Shown here: positions 45,277 through 57,234 of the stretch, piece after piece | Layout of the letters: every line of letters begins with the position of its first letter | Numbering within the stretch: position 1 is the first letter of the stretch | Source: Exserohilum rostratum | Lineage: Eukaryota; Ascomycota; Dothideomycetes; Pleosporales; Pleosporaceae | Assembly: GCA_026367775.1 (NCBI GenBank) | Contig: CP111159.1 | Location: 1,550,001 to 1,614,000 of the forward strand | DNA: 64,000 nt | Reading direction: 5' to 3' | The notes under the pieces: generated by a model | The model's database searches: none | The model's input: only the letters and a program-made list of their open reading frames with translations | What the model was told of the DNA's origin: nothing | Program-made: the position numbers and the translations under genes

Positions 45277-46305
45277 CTAACGAAGCGTGCTGGTCTGAGA
45301 TACCCACTTCGCCGTGGGGAGCTCTCTCGGTGGCGACAGAGGCAGCTCAGAAGATGACGTTTGCCCCGGAAAGCGTGGGGCATCCTGCATTTCCCGCACC
45401 TGTTTTCCCGTTTCAGAAGAAGTGCTTCCCGTTCAAGGCGGGGGACTTGCAGCCCGTTGGGGCTTCAGTACGTTTCGCAATCATTGCTTGCTTCTTGTAC
45501 TTGAACACTCACCGAGCAAAGAAGATGACAGCTGCCAGTAAGATCAGCCCGGCAACTAACCCAATGACGATACCAGTAATAGCTCCACCTGATATGCCTG
45601 AGCCCTGACTCTTTTCTTCGGGGGTAGCCGAAGATGCCATGGCAGGTGCATTTGTCCCCACTTTCGACATCGATACTGTTGCTTTCGAGGCCGATTCCAA
45701 GGTCGATGTGGATAATATTGAGTGTGTAGACGCTGAGCTTGTCCCACTCGGAACACTTGACGATAGGTGCCTCTCGTTATTTGAGCCAGTGTCAAGACCC
45801 CGACATTACTCGAACAGCAAGCTGTGCTGGCCCTATACCACTACTGCTTGCTGTCTGATTGCCTTGTACTGCAAGGTGTCACCTGAGCAATGCCGGAACC
45901 GTCCCTCACTTGATCGCATATAGTCAAACAGTTTCCACTTTCTATGTTGTTATCAGCGCAAGAATTCACAAAGAACCTAGCATGGTATCAGCAACGCTTC
46001 CAGCACATTACAAACATAGCCTGTACCTAACTGCATCAACCCCGTCTGTTGCCAACCTGTTTCGACGGAGACCATTTGATAGACACCCATCCATTGTGTC
46101 ACCCTCTGAAGCGTTACCACTGGCTGAGTTTTGACGGTTAATGCCACAGCATATTGTTGAAGGGCCTTCTGTATTACAGGGTTGGTACTGGCTGTATAAG
46201 GCATCATGGGAAGGCAGTGCTGTGCGGTTTGCAGAGTAGCATGTGTCTGATTGAGCGATTTTCGACCCGAAGATGATAACGGAAGAAAAGAGAATTTTGA
46301 CTGCA
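45277..46305 (-). pseudogene. cysteine-rich single-pass membrane protein gene, apparently damaged
   Basis: A hydrophobic leader (VKILFSSVIIFGSKIAQS, from about 46305, no ATG in frame) is followed by DTCYSANRTALPSHDALYSQ and a Cys-rich ectodomain (TICCGINRQN, GCLSNGL). A good 50-nt intron (46026-45977) leads to FFVNSCADNNIESGNCLTIC. There the frame meets TAG at 45841-45843, and a frame change is needed near 45790-45800 to reach the Ser/Thr-rich stalk and the TM helix GAITGIVIGLVAGLILLAAV. A final exon (45424-45277) encodes a cytosolic tail ending SQTSTLR. This layout (signal, Cys-rich domain, Ser/Thr stalk, one TM) is common in fungal surface proteins. An alternative is a weak ~97-nt intron (TGCA/GTACAA to CGAG/AGG) that would bypass both lesions. 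No start codon was found, so decay is the simpler reading. Confidence 0.45.
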
Positions 46306-48831
46306 CGGTAAGGTTGAGCAAATTGTCAAAGTGCCGCACTAAGGAGTGTCGATATGTTGCCCAGTATTATGGGCAGTAACGAAAGTTGACAAAACACAGC
46401 AGCTACTTAAATCCTGCCAACTCTGGGCAGCCTGACTGCTATGTATTGTCGGCATCATGAAACCAGTCTCGTATATTGGAGCCGCCCATCTCTCAACAGG
46501 ACCTCTTCACACATCAGAACTTCCTACGAAATGAACTTGCTCAAGTGTTGGAAGTGTTCGCGGTTGGTAGTTCCTAGCGCATAGTGCCTTATCACCGCCA
46601 TACGACGCCTGACATTTGCACCCGACCGCCAGAAAAAAGCGAGGAACAAGATTCTGATGATATCACTTGAAGCTGGGCACAATTCGATTTGATAGCCTCT
46701 CTTTGCTATGCATAGGTTTGCTGCAAAAGAGTAGAAGAGCACAACAATCTCATGCAACGAGGTTCAAAATAATCATTACTCACCCAGGGTCTACCAAACC
46801 ACGCTCAATACCAAGCCACATTAGCACGCCTGACCCCGCTCCCCATCCTCTTGTTGCCGAGTAAATCAGCATCCCGATTTCTGGAAGGGCAGCGCAAATT
46901 GCACTCTTTGTGGTCTGGTCTGGTCTGGTCTGTTGTTTAACGTCAGTCACAACTTGCGTAACAAGTCGCCCCCCCCCCCCTCTTTTTTTTTTTTTAAATT
47001 ATACTACACCTGAGACACATTCGCTGGTATATCAAGAGCTTGGTGATTTGGTAAGGTAAGTGCTGAGCTATTAGAGCACCACGAAAACATAATTTCCTGT
47101 ACTGCGAGGAGGGTGTGCTAGGATATGGAAAGGTATTCCAAATACATGGCGGTTAGGGTGATGAGGGTAATACTCAATTGTTCCAGCCACTAATCACACC
47201 CAACGCGTAAGTTCATATTGACTGGGGGCGGCCCACATGACGGGAGACAGGCGACGGGTGACGGGTGACGGGAGGGTAGCAAGGATATGACTGGGTCTGT
47301 GCTGTGCTTCGCTTTGCCTATGGTGATAGCATCGCGTAGTGATAGATGAGGTAACTATGACAGGGATACTAGTAAGCGAGCGCGAATGGCGACAGGATAC
47401 ACGTATATTATCAATCTCGATTTCCTAGTCATACAGAATCAGGTGACTTGTTCTGCGGTTGATCGTCAACTGTTCAAGTCTGGTGAGACAAGACGTAGAG
47501 TATGCTCAGCTCACGCCACGTCGTCTTGAGGTGAATCCGATAATCACACGCATGAAATCACACTCGATAATCATGTGGGACATGAAATTACAGGCGAAGC
47601 CACTACGTACAGGACCTAACTGTCTTTTCTCCTCTAACCGGAAACCCTCTCAGACCTCAAGCATCAGGGTAGTAGTAATACGTGTTCTCCACTAGAAAAC
47701 CACGCAAACTCAGATGTGACTACAGATAACTCATCTAGACTACACGTAGCTTAAGAGCAGAGACCGACTCACCGCTAGTCTTCTCTTTCGCTTTTTCCTT
47801 TTTTTCTTTCACGTCTCACAGGTGAACAGGATCAGGTCCTTCTAGGGGACAACACTGAAGAGAGTAAAATGTGTACAGCTGGCCATGTCTCATGCACAAG
47901 TAAGCAGTACCACATAGAAGTGAAACATGGAACCATACGTAAGACGAACATGACCTTCCGATCTTTCAGCTCTCTCTCTTTCCCTAGCTCCCCTCCCCCC
48001 CACCACCCACACCCACACACCGCCTACCCTCTTTGCTTTTCCCCACTACGTCGTTTCTGGATCGATTAAGGAAAAAATGCGGGGAGGCTACCTGCATTCC
48101 CCGTGTTCCCCGCCATGCAGCCCTCCTTCCTTTTTCGTACAGGTTTCCCGCCTGCCTTGCTTTTTGGAGGCTTGTTTCTGCCTCCTTTCCCCTCTCTCAA
48201 CGGCTGAGGAGAACGGCTGACCGGCTTGATATACCGGCAAATGGGCGGCTAGCATATGGGTTTTGCTTTTTTTTCTTTCTACTTGTTCCTCTTCTTGCTA
48301 GATGAGTTCCTTGTTGTATACAGACGAGTAAGGAAGCAAGTATGGCGGTACATTGCATTGCATTGCATTGCAGCACGGAGCCAGGCACGGGCAATTTCTC
48401 GTCGATTCATGGGCTGGGCGAACAAAGTTTGTACGTACACAGGATCGGCATCTGGAGTGTTACAATACAGCCACAAGGCAATACATCACTTTTACCTAAT
48501 GCTTAAACATGATTCTTGTGTATGTATGTATGTGTGTGTGTCAAGTCTTGATTGCGTGTCTTGTATCTATCGAGGACTCGGAGAAATGCAATGCAAAAAA
48601 GCAAAGAAAAAGAATAAGCAGCCCATGTCGTCAAGGGTATATAATTAATATTGATTACGCCATTTCCATCCAAAAAAATCAATCATCACCCGCTATCGCT
48701 TGCGGGGAACTCGCCACAGCGCCGAGCTCATGTGTGAAGCAGCACTAGACAGAAAACGAAAATAGAGTCGAACTTTTTTTCTTTTCATGACCAACGGATC
48801 AGAGCCGGCTGACCTTGGAGGGCAAAAAATG
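46306..48831. other. 2.5-kb intergenic region with simple repeats
   Basis: TGGTC repeats at 46911-46931, a C-run/T-run at about 46968-46995, GACGGGT x3 at 47253-47272 and CATTG x4 at 48351-48371. No coding or RNA gene recognised. Confidence 0.5.
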
Positions 48832-49578
48832 CTATTGTGCCAGGATGCGGTCGACTGCGGCGCCAGCTAATTGCTGGACGTCTTCTACGCCTCCCTTGAC
48901 GTCGATGATTTCCACGTCCTTGAGTTGCTTGCACTCTGTTTCGTCGGGCTCCTCGAGGGCGGCAAACTGACTCGCGACCATGGCGTCCTTCATGTAGTGG
49001 CCTTGGCGGGCGCGCACACGCGACATGAGCGTCTCCATATCGGAGCGGAGGTAGACGAAATGGACGTTTGCGTTTGGGTCTTCGTCGTAGAGCCTGGCGG
49101 TGCGGATGACGTCGCGGTACTTCTTCTTGAGGGCGCTGCAGGTGACGACGACGCCGCGGGAGCCGTTTTTGAGGGCGGTGAGGGCCTGGTCGCGCAGCAG
49201 AATCAGCCAGTCCCAGCGGTCCTCGTCGTTGAGCGGGATGCCGGCGGCCATCTTGTCGATGTTTGATTTGGGGTGGAACTGCGGGGCCGGTCAGTAGACG
49301 CTAGCGACGTTTTGGGGTAAGCGACTAACCTCATCACCCTCGATGTAGTCGAAGCCATATCGGTCGGAGAGATGCTTGGCAATGGTACTCTTGCCGCAGC
49401 CAGCGGGACCGGTGACGATGAGGATGTGGTGGTGCTTGGAAATGGTCATTGGGCCCGTCTTTGCTTCGTTCAAGACGGCCGACGAGGACGAGGGCGAGCC
49501 GGTGTTGGAGGCAGGGGGCGTAGGCGGCGAGACATATTGTATGGGCTGGGGGACGGTTTGCTCCATGGTTTGCATCAT
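48832..49578 (-). CDS. gluconokinase (GntK/IdnK family)
   Basis: Exons 49578-49330 and 49278-48832 join in frame across a 51-nt intron to 231 residues. After a Pro/Ser-rich N-terminus of ~48 residues comes the P-loop ILIVTGPAGCGKSTIAKHL, then IEGDEFHPKSNIDKMAAG (split by the intron), PLNDEDRWDWL, VVVTCSALKKKYRDVIR, VHFVYLRSDMETLMSRV and RARQGHYMKDAMVASQFAAL. These are standard gluconokinase motifs. The enzyme phosphorylates gluconate to 6-phosphogluconate for the pentose phosphate pathway. A second ATG at the P-loop side (MTISKHHH) could be an alternative start, since the extra N-terminus is unconserved. Confidence 0.92.
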
Positions 49579-51251
49579 GGCTGGTTGTTGTGCGGTGGTG
49601 GTGGTAGTGGTAGCAGAGGAGGGCAGACGGACAGAGGAAACAAGGCGAGTATATGTAGATGTAGGTATGTACTAGCAATGGAGGCGCTGTTTGGCAGGCA
49701 GGGGGCCGTGTTTGAGTTGGGCAGCCAGTCTGGAGGCGAGTGATGGGAATCGGGCTGAGTTAATATGCGATATTGCGACGCAGATGGAGCAGGGGCTACG
49801 TTTGCAGAAGGTCAGCAATCTAGGGGGAACCCGATTCGACCTGGGGCAGAGTGGATTATAAGGCGCAGATGGTCGTGTGGAAATTTCGCCCGCAGCGCCA
49901 GCAGCCATGACGGCAAGGGTGGGATGCACAGGGCTGGCGTCGTGGTTCTGGGAGCCAAGGCCCCATGGTAGACGCTGCATCGGAGGCGCAGCCAATGGCA
50001 AGCTTATCCGGGCGCCTAGCGCCAGTGCCTGGGCCTGACGGCTGTAACAGCCGGAAAGCCGGACGTGGAGAATTTAGACTTCGGCCTTTGAACCAGGTCG
50101 CTGCTCGAACTGTCGCGTGTGGGATGAGATGGGATGAGGCCTGTCCATCAGCCTTCCTCCCCCGCATGCACACGCTCACGCTCCCACAGCCGCCCCGGCC
50201 GAGCTCGCTCAGGAACACGGCACCAGCGTCATTGCGCCGCCCTGTTTGGCTGGCCTGCCACGTCGACGCCTCTAGCAGGCAGAGAGGTGCATGGCTGCGG
50301 TATCAACAGGCAGCCAGGTGACTCGGGCCTGCAGCATGCGCTCATGGATTCAGTCGCAGCCAGTTTGAATTACTCCGTCAACCCCCCCAGCGCATTCGGT
50401 CGTCGCTCAGCTCGACCAACCTGGACACACTCGAGCAACATACGGCGGCGGGCGGCTTTCACCGCTTTGACTCGTGGGCACCAAGCGGTTTGATAATCGC
50501 GCGTGGGGGTTAGGCGAGGCGACTGAAAGGCCATCGGGCCGGCCAGAGTCGAGGCTGTCGACTACCACGACCGCCATCGAGTCCGGCCAGGGCACAGCCC
50601 ATGGAGCAACACGCCCCGATGTTGCACCCGCTTCCACTCTTTCTTTTTCTGGCCTTGCTTTTTTTTCTTATTTGGCGCACCGCGGCGAGGGCCCCACGCC
50701 CACTCCGTCCGCGCTCCCCGGGCGTTTGCCAAACTGTGCGCACCGTATGCGTACATCGTATATTCCCACGAGCAAGGAATGTGGAGGGCCTCCTGACCCG
50801 ACTGGCCACGCAGTGAGACGTGACGTGGATCCATTGACTCTGGCCAGGCATCACGGAACCGGATCAAAGCCCGCCCGCCCGCCCTGCTTGCCTTGCCTTG
50901 CCTGCCTACTATACTACTGTACTACTGTACTATGCTCCATACCTGCTGTTTGGAGGCATGCAGCGTATCTGCAGCCCACACCCCAGCAGTCTGGGGGAGC
51001 CTCGCCTACGTGCACAAGACATGTACGCACAACGTCACCGGCACCCAGCGGCGGCGTCGTGAGCCTGCGCCAACGGGGAAGCGGGGCAGTGCCCTGGGGG
51101 GTCGTGCTCACGTGACGCCCCCCAAAGCGGCCTAGGGCGCCATGACGAAGGAGGGCGCATGCCATGGCTATGCACCGCGGCAACCTCCAAGCTCAGCTCC
51201 CGCTGACGGCCGACGCGACCAGGCACGCACACTTCTCCCACCGCCCCAACC
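49579..51251. other. divergent intergenic, gluconokinase / VPS26
   Basis: 1.7 kb, GC-rich. Contains the two divergent promoters. The open frames here are GC-driven and have no family features. Confidence 0.5.
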
Positions 51252-52365
51252 ATGTCGTACTTCTTCTCCACCCCGGTCGACATCGACATTGTCCTCGAGG
51301 ACCTCGATGACCGCTCCGCCGTCGATGTCAAGCTGGACAAGAACCGCAAGGAGAAGGTGCCGCTCTACCTCGACGGCGAGTCGGTCAAGGGCCAGGTGAC
51401 TGTGAGGCCCAAAGATGGCAAGCGATTGGAGCATACGGGCATCAAGGTCCAGTTCATTGGCACCATTGGTAGGCCGCCTCCCATCCACGGCGCAGCTGCC
51501 GCCCCAGCTGTCCATCGCCGCGCACTGCTGATGTCATGCGCCTAGAGATGTTCTTCGACCGCGGAAACCACTACGAGTTCCTGTCCCTCGGCCAAGAGCT
51601 AGCTGCGCCCGGCGAGCTTCAGCACCCCCAGACCTTTGACTTCAACTTCAAAAACGTTGAGAAGCAGTACGAGTCGTACAACGGCATCAATGTCAAGCTG
51701 CGCTACTTTGTGCGCGTTACCGTATCGCGGAGGATGGCCGACGTAGTCAGGGAAAAGGACCTGTGGGTCTATTCGTACCGCATACCCCCAGAGACCAACA
51801 GCTCCATCAAGATGGACGTCGGTATCGAGGACTGTCTGCACATTGAGTTTGAATACTCAAAGTCAAAATACCATCTCAAGGATGTCATTGTCGGCAGAAT
51901 ATACTTTCTGCTGGTGCGGTTAAAGATCAAACACATGGAACTTTCCATTATCCGGAGAGAAACAACGGGCGCGCCGCCGAATCAGTACAACGAGAGCGAG
52001 ACGCTGGTGCGCTTCGAAATCATGGACGGATCGCCATCGCGAGGTAATCTAGCCTAGTCTTTGCGACTTGACGCCAACTAACCAGTCCTGTAGGCGAGAC
52101 GATCCCCATTAGGCTGTTCCTTGGCGGTTTCGACCTGACACCCACCTTCCGAGAAGTGAACAAGAAGTACTCGACCCGATACTACCTCAGCCTGGTACTC
52201 ATTGATGAGGGCAAGTCATTCATTCCTACCCCTTGTTTGAACACAACTAACCGTCTCACAGACGCGCGACGTTACTTCAAGCAGTCCGAAATTGTGCTCT
52301 TCCGCCAAGCACCCGAGGGCCTCACCTTGGCTCAGGAGCAGAACAAGTTGATGGCAGTATCATGA
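51252..52365 (+). CDS. vps26: retromer subunit VPS26
   Basis: Exons 51252-51468, 51546-52043, 52094-52210 and 52262-52365 join in frame to 311 residues. The start MSYFFSTPVDIDIVLEDLDD is followed by arrestin-like beta sandwiches: VPLYLDGESVKGQVTVRPKD, LEHTGIKVQFIGTIEMFFDR, FDFNFKNVEKQYESYNGINV, LRYFVRVTVSRR, IPIRLFLGGFDLTPTF and RYYLSLVLIDEDARRYFKQS. VPS26 with VPS35 and VPS29 sorts cargo from endosomes back to the Golgi. The third intron starts with GC (GCAAGT) and ends CACAG, a GC-AG intron. Placing the splice there keeps the invariant IDEDARRYFKQ. The other two introns are GT-AG. Confidence 0.95.
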
Positions 52366-53344
52366 GCAAGTCAAACGTAAACGTAGATGTAGAGGTGATA
52401 TGGATCGACGAGCGTTTGGCCCAGAATTACCAAGTGCGCCAAACTGTGGCTTGTGTAGAAGCTAGGACGTGTGGAAAAGGCCTGCCATCACACCCCAGCT
52501 TCGAGTATCTTGGCGACCATTGAGTTCTGCTAAGACATGGACCCCATGGACCCCCAGCTGTGTAGATATGGGAATATAATAGCCTCCGAGAAATGTCCCT
52601 CGGAAAAGCGTAGCAACTAGGACTGCGTTCCCCACACCGACTGACGTGTTTGTTACAGTGGGGCCTGTTTTCGCTGCACATTGCAACATCTTCATCGTCT
52701 CTGTTGATACTTCTTTCCAGAATATGTAATTGCTATGCGATTGTGTTTGATGACTTGCATTCAGGTCTGCTTGTCCCCAACTGCGTCTGCTTGTGTGCTG
52801 AGTACATACACATGTCTCGGCCATGTCCATGATCACGCGATATTCCGAAATTACGGCTTTCCCCATTGGGATTGAGAGTGACGGGAACAGATCGAGAAGC
52901 TCACCTCATTTCTATTCCAACCATGCCGATGTTCAGCGCAAGCTGTGATCTGTATAACGCCACACTTAGCCGCAACGCCTCAGGATCGAGATGAGGGTTT
53001 CCACATTAGTGCATGCCCACCGAAAATTGAGGCTCTTGCTTAGGGCCCGCCCACTAAATTATGAAGATCGGTCGAAACGATTGGCACGCATGCCGCCGCG
53101 GCATGGCCATCCCTCGGAAATACCGGGCGCATGGACAGGCTAGGCAAAAACTTCCCTGCCAGTGACGTAGCGCATCGGATTGTTGACTTTCCCATGATTA
53201 AATGGCAAAACGCTATATACCATCTCGCTATCTTGCTAGCAACCCCCTACACCTCTATCTGATTCCTAGACTCTCTACCAACCGGATAAAAGGCCGTATC
53301 CACGGTTCGTACCCTTGGGCATAGTATAGCACCTTGTCTGCATC
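52366..53344. other. intergenic, VPS26 to aquaporin
   Basis: 979 bp between two plus-strand genes. No gene recognised. Confidence 0.5.
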
Positions 53345-55392
53345 ATGTCACACCAAGAATCCAATGAATCAGGGAACTGTAAGTCGCTGTCCCTTAGCCT
53401 TATCCCTCCCACCCACCAAGCGAGATTTGGCCTTGCTCCTCAAAAATGCACATATACTAATTGTCGATAGCGCAACAGTCAGAGCAGCAGGCTTCTTCCC
53501 ATCAGAGGCCCGGCAACCTGACAAATGAACGAAGACGGCAGACGGGGAGATCGGTTGCGTCCACCCATTTGCAACAACGCCGCTCCAATGCTCCAAGCAT
53601 GGGAAGACTCGATACTGTACATCTATCATCTAGGCCCCAGAACGGACGTAACAATACCACAGCTAGCATGGCACCAATGGGCACTGTGACTAATACGCCC
53701 ACTAACCATGCCACCCGGGAAAACGTCACACAGGAGCCTCCTCGAAGGCCCGAAAAGAAGCAACAGCAAACTGTAGATGTTGACAGCGAATACTTTACCC
53801 TGAACCCATGGTACAATGAGCAGAAACCCAAGCCTGTCTTTGGCTTGGGTGCTCCTCTACCTCGCACGGTTCGTAAGGGCATGTGGTGGGGACGAGGGGA
53901 TTTGCGCAAAAATCTGTACAAAGTTGATGATCAAGGCGATGGCATCGACCGCCACGATGGTGCTGCTTTTGACAATGGAAAAGGTAAGTTGCCACGTTGG
54001 CTGTAGAACAAGCATGGTAGCTCTAACGAGTGCAACTGCAGTGTTGGAAGAAGATTCCGAAGATTCTCAGGAAACTTTAAACGGCGCACCCCATGTAGAT
54101 GGGCAAGGTAGTCCAGAGAGATTTCAAACAGTGGTAGACGGTAGAAGGGTAAACGTCAAGCGCGTACCAACCAGTGAAGCCAATCAGGTACTCGGGCGCG
54201 ATCCGGGCCAAGACACCCGCAGCCATGAGCACCATGAAGGCCAAAACCGTGCACCAGTTGATGAGCATGGTTTGGAATACGCCGATGGACGTGGCCAGCA
54301 ACAGCATTTTGGTCTGCAGGATGGTCTTCCGCCGCTGCAGCAGCGAGGCACAAATGAGACCGGTCAGACCAAGCAAGAGGAAGTTGAAATACAGGAGCGA
54401 GAACAACAAGAAGAAAGAGAATTCTACAATCAGTACAGGAATCCGATTGCTAGATTTCGAGCCAAGTATCCACAGGCTCCAGCAGAGTTTCTTGCCGTAC
54501 GTCTGATCTTGCCCACAAAGAAACCTTCTCTAACATTTTGCAGACATTCATCTACCTCCTGATAGGACTATGCGTAAACTTGTCTGTCGCTACGTCTCAA
54601 CAAGGAACTGGCAGTTTTGAGACCCAAGCCTGGGGCTGGGGCTTTGCAGTCATGATTGGCATTTACCTCGGTGGTGGTGTCAGTGGATCCCATTTGAGTC
54701 CGACAGTCTCCATTTCTCTGTCCATTTTCCGCGGTTTTCCCTGGCGAATGGCTATTGTTTACATCTGCATGCAATTGCTGGCTGGTCTCGCCGCTGGGGC
54801 CGTTGCATACGCGTAAGTTGCTTGAGATGTTTGGGCGGAATATACAATGTACTAACAGATTGACAGTGTCTATTCTGATGCAATCCACGAGGTGGATCCT
54901 GGTCTAACACTCGACATGACCGGCAAGGCGCTCTTCCCCAAGGGCCCTATTTACTCAACCGCAACTGGTTTTTTCAATGATTTTGTCTACATGGCCATTT
55001 TCACGTGCGTCGTCTTTGCGCTTGGCGACGACCAAAACTCTCCCCCAGGCCAAGGCATGACCGCCTTCATCGTTGGGCTCACAGGAATGGTCACGATGAT
55101 CGGTCTAGGATACAACACGGGTTTGGGTATTTCCCCAGCCCGAGACCTGGGTCCTCGCCTCGTCGCGTACTGGGTTGGTTACAAAGAGGCCTTCTCCACA
55201 GGTTACTGGGCGTATGGATCGTGGGGCGCGTCGATTAGCGGTGCGCTGTGCGGTGGCCTCCTATATGATACCTGTATTTTTGTGGGCGGCGAGTCTCCTG
55301 TTAACTATCGGTGGCCGCAGCCGGGTGATATCAAGTGGAGGGCAAGGGAGACGAAGAAAATGGCAAAAGACAGAATTCAGCAAGTTGCCTGA
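53345..55392 (+). CDS. aquaporin/aquaglyceroporin-like channel with long N-terminus and altered NPA motifs
   Basis: Exons 53345-53378, 53471-53983, 54042-54496, 54544-54812 and 54867-55392 join in frame to 598 residues. The first ~330 residues are hydrophilic and Gln/Glu/Arg-rich (EYFTLNPWYNEQKPKPVFG is the most ordered part). The MIP channel fold follows: TFIYLLIGLCVNLSVATSQQ, IYLGGGVSGSHLSPTVSISL, GFFNDFVYMAIFTCVVFALG, GLGISPARDLGPRLVAYWVG and ISGALCGGLLYDTCIFVGG. The channel would move water, glycerol or small solutes. Both NPA boxes are changed: SPT (54697-54705) and SPA (55132-55140). The Arg after the second box is kept. An aquaglyceroporin origin is suggested by the GYNTG and ARDLGPRL stretch. 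Transport activity cannot be assumed. Confidence 0.87.
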
Positions 55393-55956
55393 AGTAATTC
55401 TGTCTATTGTTTTGGCTTCTAAGACATTCTTATACAATACATTGAAACAACTTGTTAGTAGTCTCTGGCATGTATTCGAATTAGTCTGCTATTTATTCGG
55501 TGCCGCTCCGTAATCCTGCTTCGGCAAAGAGGTAACGAGGGTTACTTTCCGTTTCTGGGTTGGCTCTGTCTTCCCACAAAGGAGGGGGTGGCGTGACCAT
55601 AGCACCGGGAATAATCAACCAGTAACCTTCTTTCTGGACCTAGACGTCACCCATGAAGCACATAAGAGTCACTCAGTAAAGCAGCGCCCATTTCGCAGCT
55701 TGAAACTTGACAATCTGGAGCGCAAGATAACACTAGCTCGTCTACTTTCCGACTTGCAAACTTAGTGGTTGACTTGCTAGCTTTCACACATAATCGTTGT
55801 TCTGTGGACTTAATCTACCTAGTTAATTCTCTTTCCACACGGTCGTATCGAGTCATGTAAATAAACAAGACTAGGTCGGACTCATCATCTTAGCTCTTCC
55901 CCAGATTTCTGTTTCTCCATCCAACCTCAGGCGATCGCATCACAGCTACGCGAGCA
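55393..55956. other. intergenic, aquaporin to TDT transporter
   Basis: 564 bp between two plus-strand genes. Nothing recognised. Confidence 0.5.
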
Positions 55957-57234
55957 ATGTCCGCATCTAGTACCACCACCACGCCACGTGGTCTCAAAGA
56001 CACACCTCTACCCGGCATACAATCCGATTCACCGCAGCAAGAAGAGGAGGAGCAGCGGCATCAAGCAAATACCAAAACCTCGAAACTCGGCCTACGCCAA
56101 AGGATCAAACACTTTACGTTCGCCTGGTTCCTCAGCACAATGAGCACAGGAAGCCTCGCCATTGCCATCGGCGACTGCCCACACCAATTTCGCGGCCAAT
56201 ACTATATCGGCTTATCCGTCTTCTTTTTCAACCTCGTCCTCTTCCTCCTCATCATCACCCTGAGCATTTTGCGCTTTGTGCAGCACAAGCAACACGTTCT
56301 ACGCGGAGTCACACACCCGGCAGAGTCATTTTTCCTAGGCGCATTTACTCTGAGTACAAGTGTTGTTATAGGCGGTATCCAGACATTTGGCGTCACACAT
56401 GGGCCTGCAACGCCGTGGATACTCGCATTGGTGCATGCTCTATACTGGATTTATGCGGCCATGTCGCTGCTCAATGCGATAGCACAATACTGGGTATTGA
56501 TATGCTATAGTTCCGTGCGACCCATTCCCTTTTCTCCAAGCATATTTTTGGCGGGGTACAGCGCTATGTTGACGGGTACGCTTGCTTCGCTGATCGTAAA
56601 GTCCCAGCCTGAAGACAGGCGCGTGCCGATTGTCGTGGCAGGAGTCGCATATCAGGGATTTGGGTGGTGTATTAGCTTTGTGGCAATCGTGTTGTACATG
56701 AAGTCTTTACTCGACAATGGGTTACCGCCCATAAGGGCAAGAGCGGCCATGTTCATTCCAGTGGGAAGCTGTGCGTATACGGTTGTTGCGCTTGTGGGAA
56801 TGGCGAGAGGGGTTGCATCGCCTTCCTCTTCGATTGGATCTGGGTCTGTGTCTTTGGGAGTAAATGGGAGAAATTATTTCTCTCACCACCCCGATGCTCC
56901 AGAGATCCTCCGCGTAATGGCGCTCTTTGCATCGATTTTTTTGTACGCGTTTTCTTTTTGGCTCTTTGCTATTGCGCTACTAGGCAATGTCATTGCCATT
57001 GGCCAAATGCCTTTTAGTCTTAGTTGGTGGGCGTTCATCTTTCCGAATGTGGGTTTTACGTTGGCAACGAGCATCTTGGGTAAGGAACTGGAGAGTGATG
57101 CGATACTCTGGATCGCAAGTGTCATGACTGCATTGTTGGTAGTGGTTTGGACAGTTGCAGCAGTGGGATGTGTGAGGGCTGTGTGGAAAGAGAACATTGT
57201 TTGGCCAGGAAAGGATGAGGATAAGGATCGTTAA
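55957..57234 (+). CDS. TDT-family transporter (Mae1/Ssu1/TehA-like)
   Basis: A single exon of 425 residues. After a ~45-residue hydrophilic N-terminus comes LRQRIKHFTFAWFLSTMSTG, the family's first conserved segment, then GQYYIGLSVFFFNLVLFLLI. About ten hydrophobic helices follow. HPAESFFLGAFTLSTSVVIG (first loop and helix) and the late LSWWAFIFPNVGFTLATSIL motif are typical of tellurite-resistance/dicarboxylate transporters such as yeast Ssu1 (sulfite efflux) and S. pombe Mae1 (malate uptake). Sulfite, malate or nitrate are all possible substrates. The sequence does not decide. Confidence 0.87.
   Translation: MSASSTTTTPRGLKDTPLPGIQSDSPQQEEEEQRHQANTKTSKLGLRQRIKHFTFAWFLSTMSTGSLAIAIGDCPHQFRGQYYIGLSVFFFNLVLFLLIITLSILRFVQHKQHVLRGVTHPAESFFLGAFTLSTSVVIGGIQTFGVTHGPATPWILALVHALYWIYAAMSLLNAIAQYWVLICYSSVRPIPFSPSIFLAGYSAMLTGTLASLIVKSQPEDRRVPIVVAGVAYQGFGWCISFVAIVLYMKSLLDNGLPPIRARAAMFIPVGSCAYTVVALVGMARGVASPSSSIGSGSVSLGVNGRNYFSHHPDAPEILRVMALFASIFLYAFSFWLFAIALLGNVIAIGQMPFSLSWWAFIFPNVGFTLATSILGKELESDAILWIASVMTALLVVVWTVAAVGCVRAVWKENIVWPGKDEDKDR

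Noticed and set aside
54077..54409. Open frame on the minus strand with several hydrophobic stretches, antisense to the aquaporin N-terminus.
   Set aside because: The plus strand is firmly coding here (in-frame splicing into the channel domain). The antisense hydrophobicity follows from the Gln/Glu/Arg-rich sense codons.
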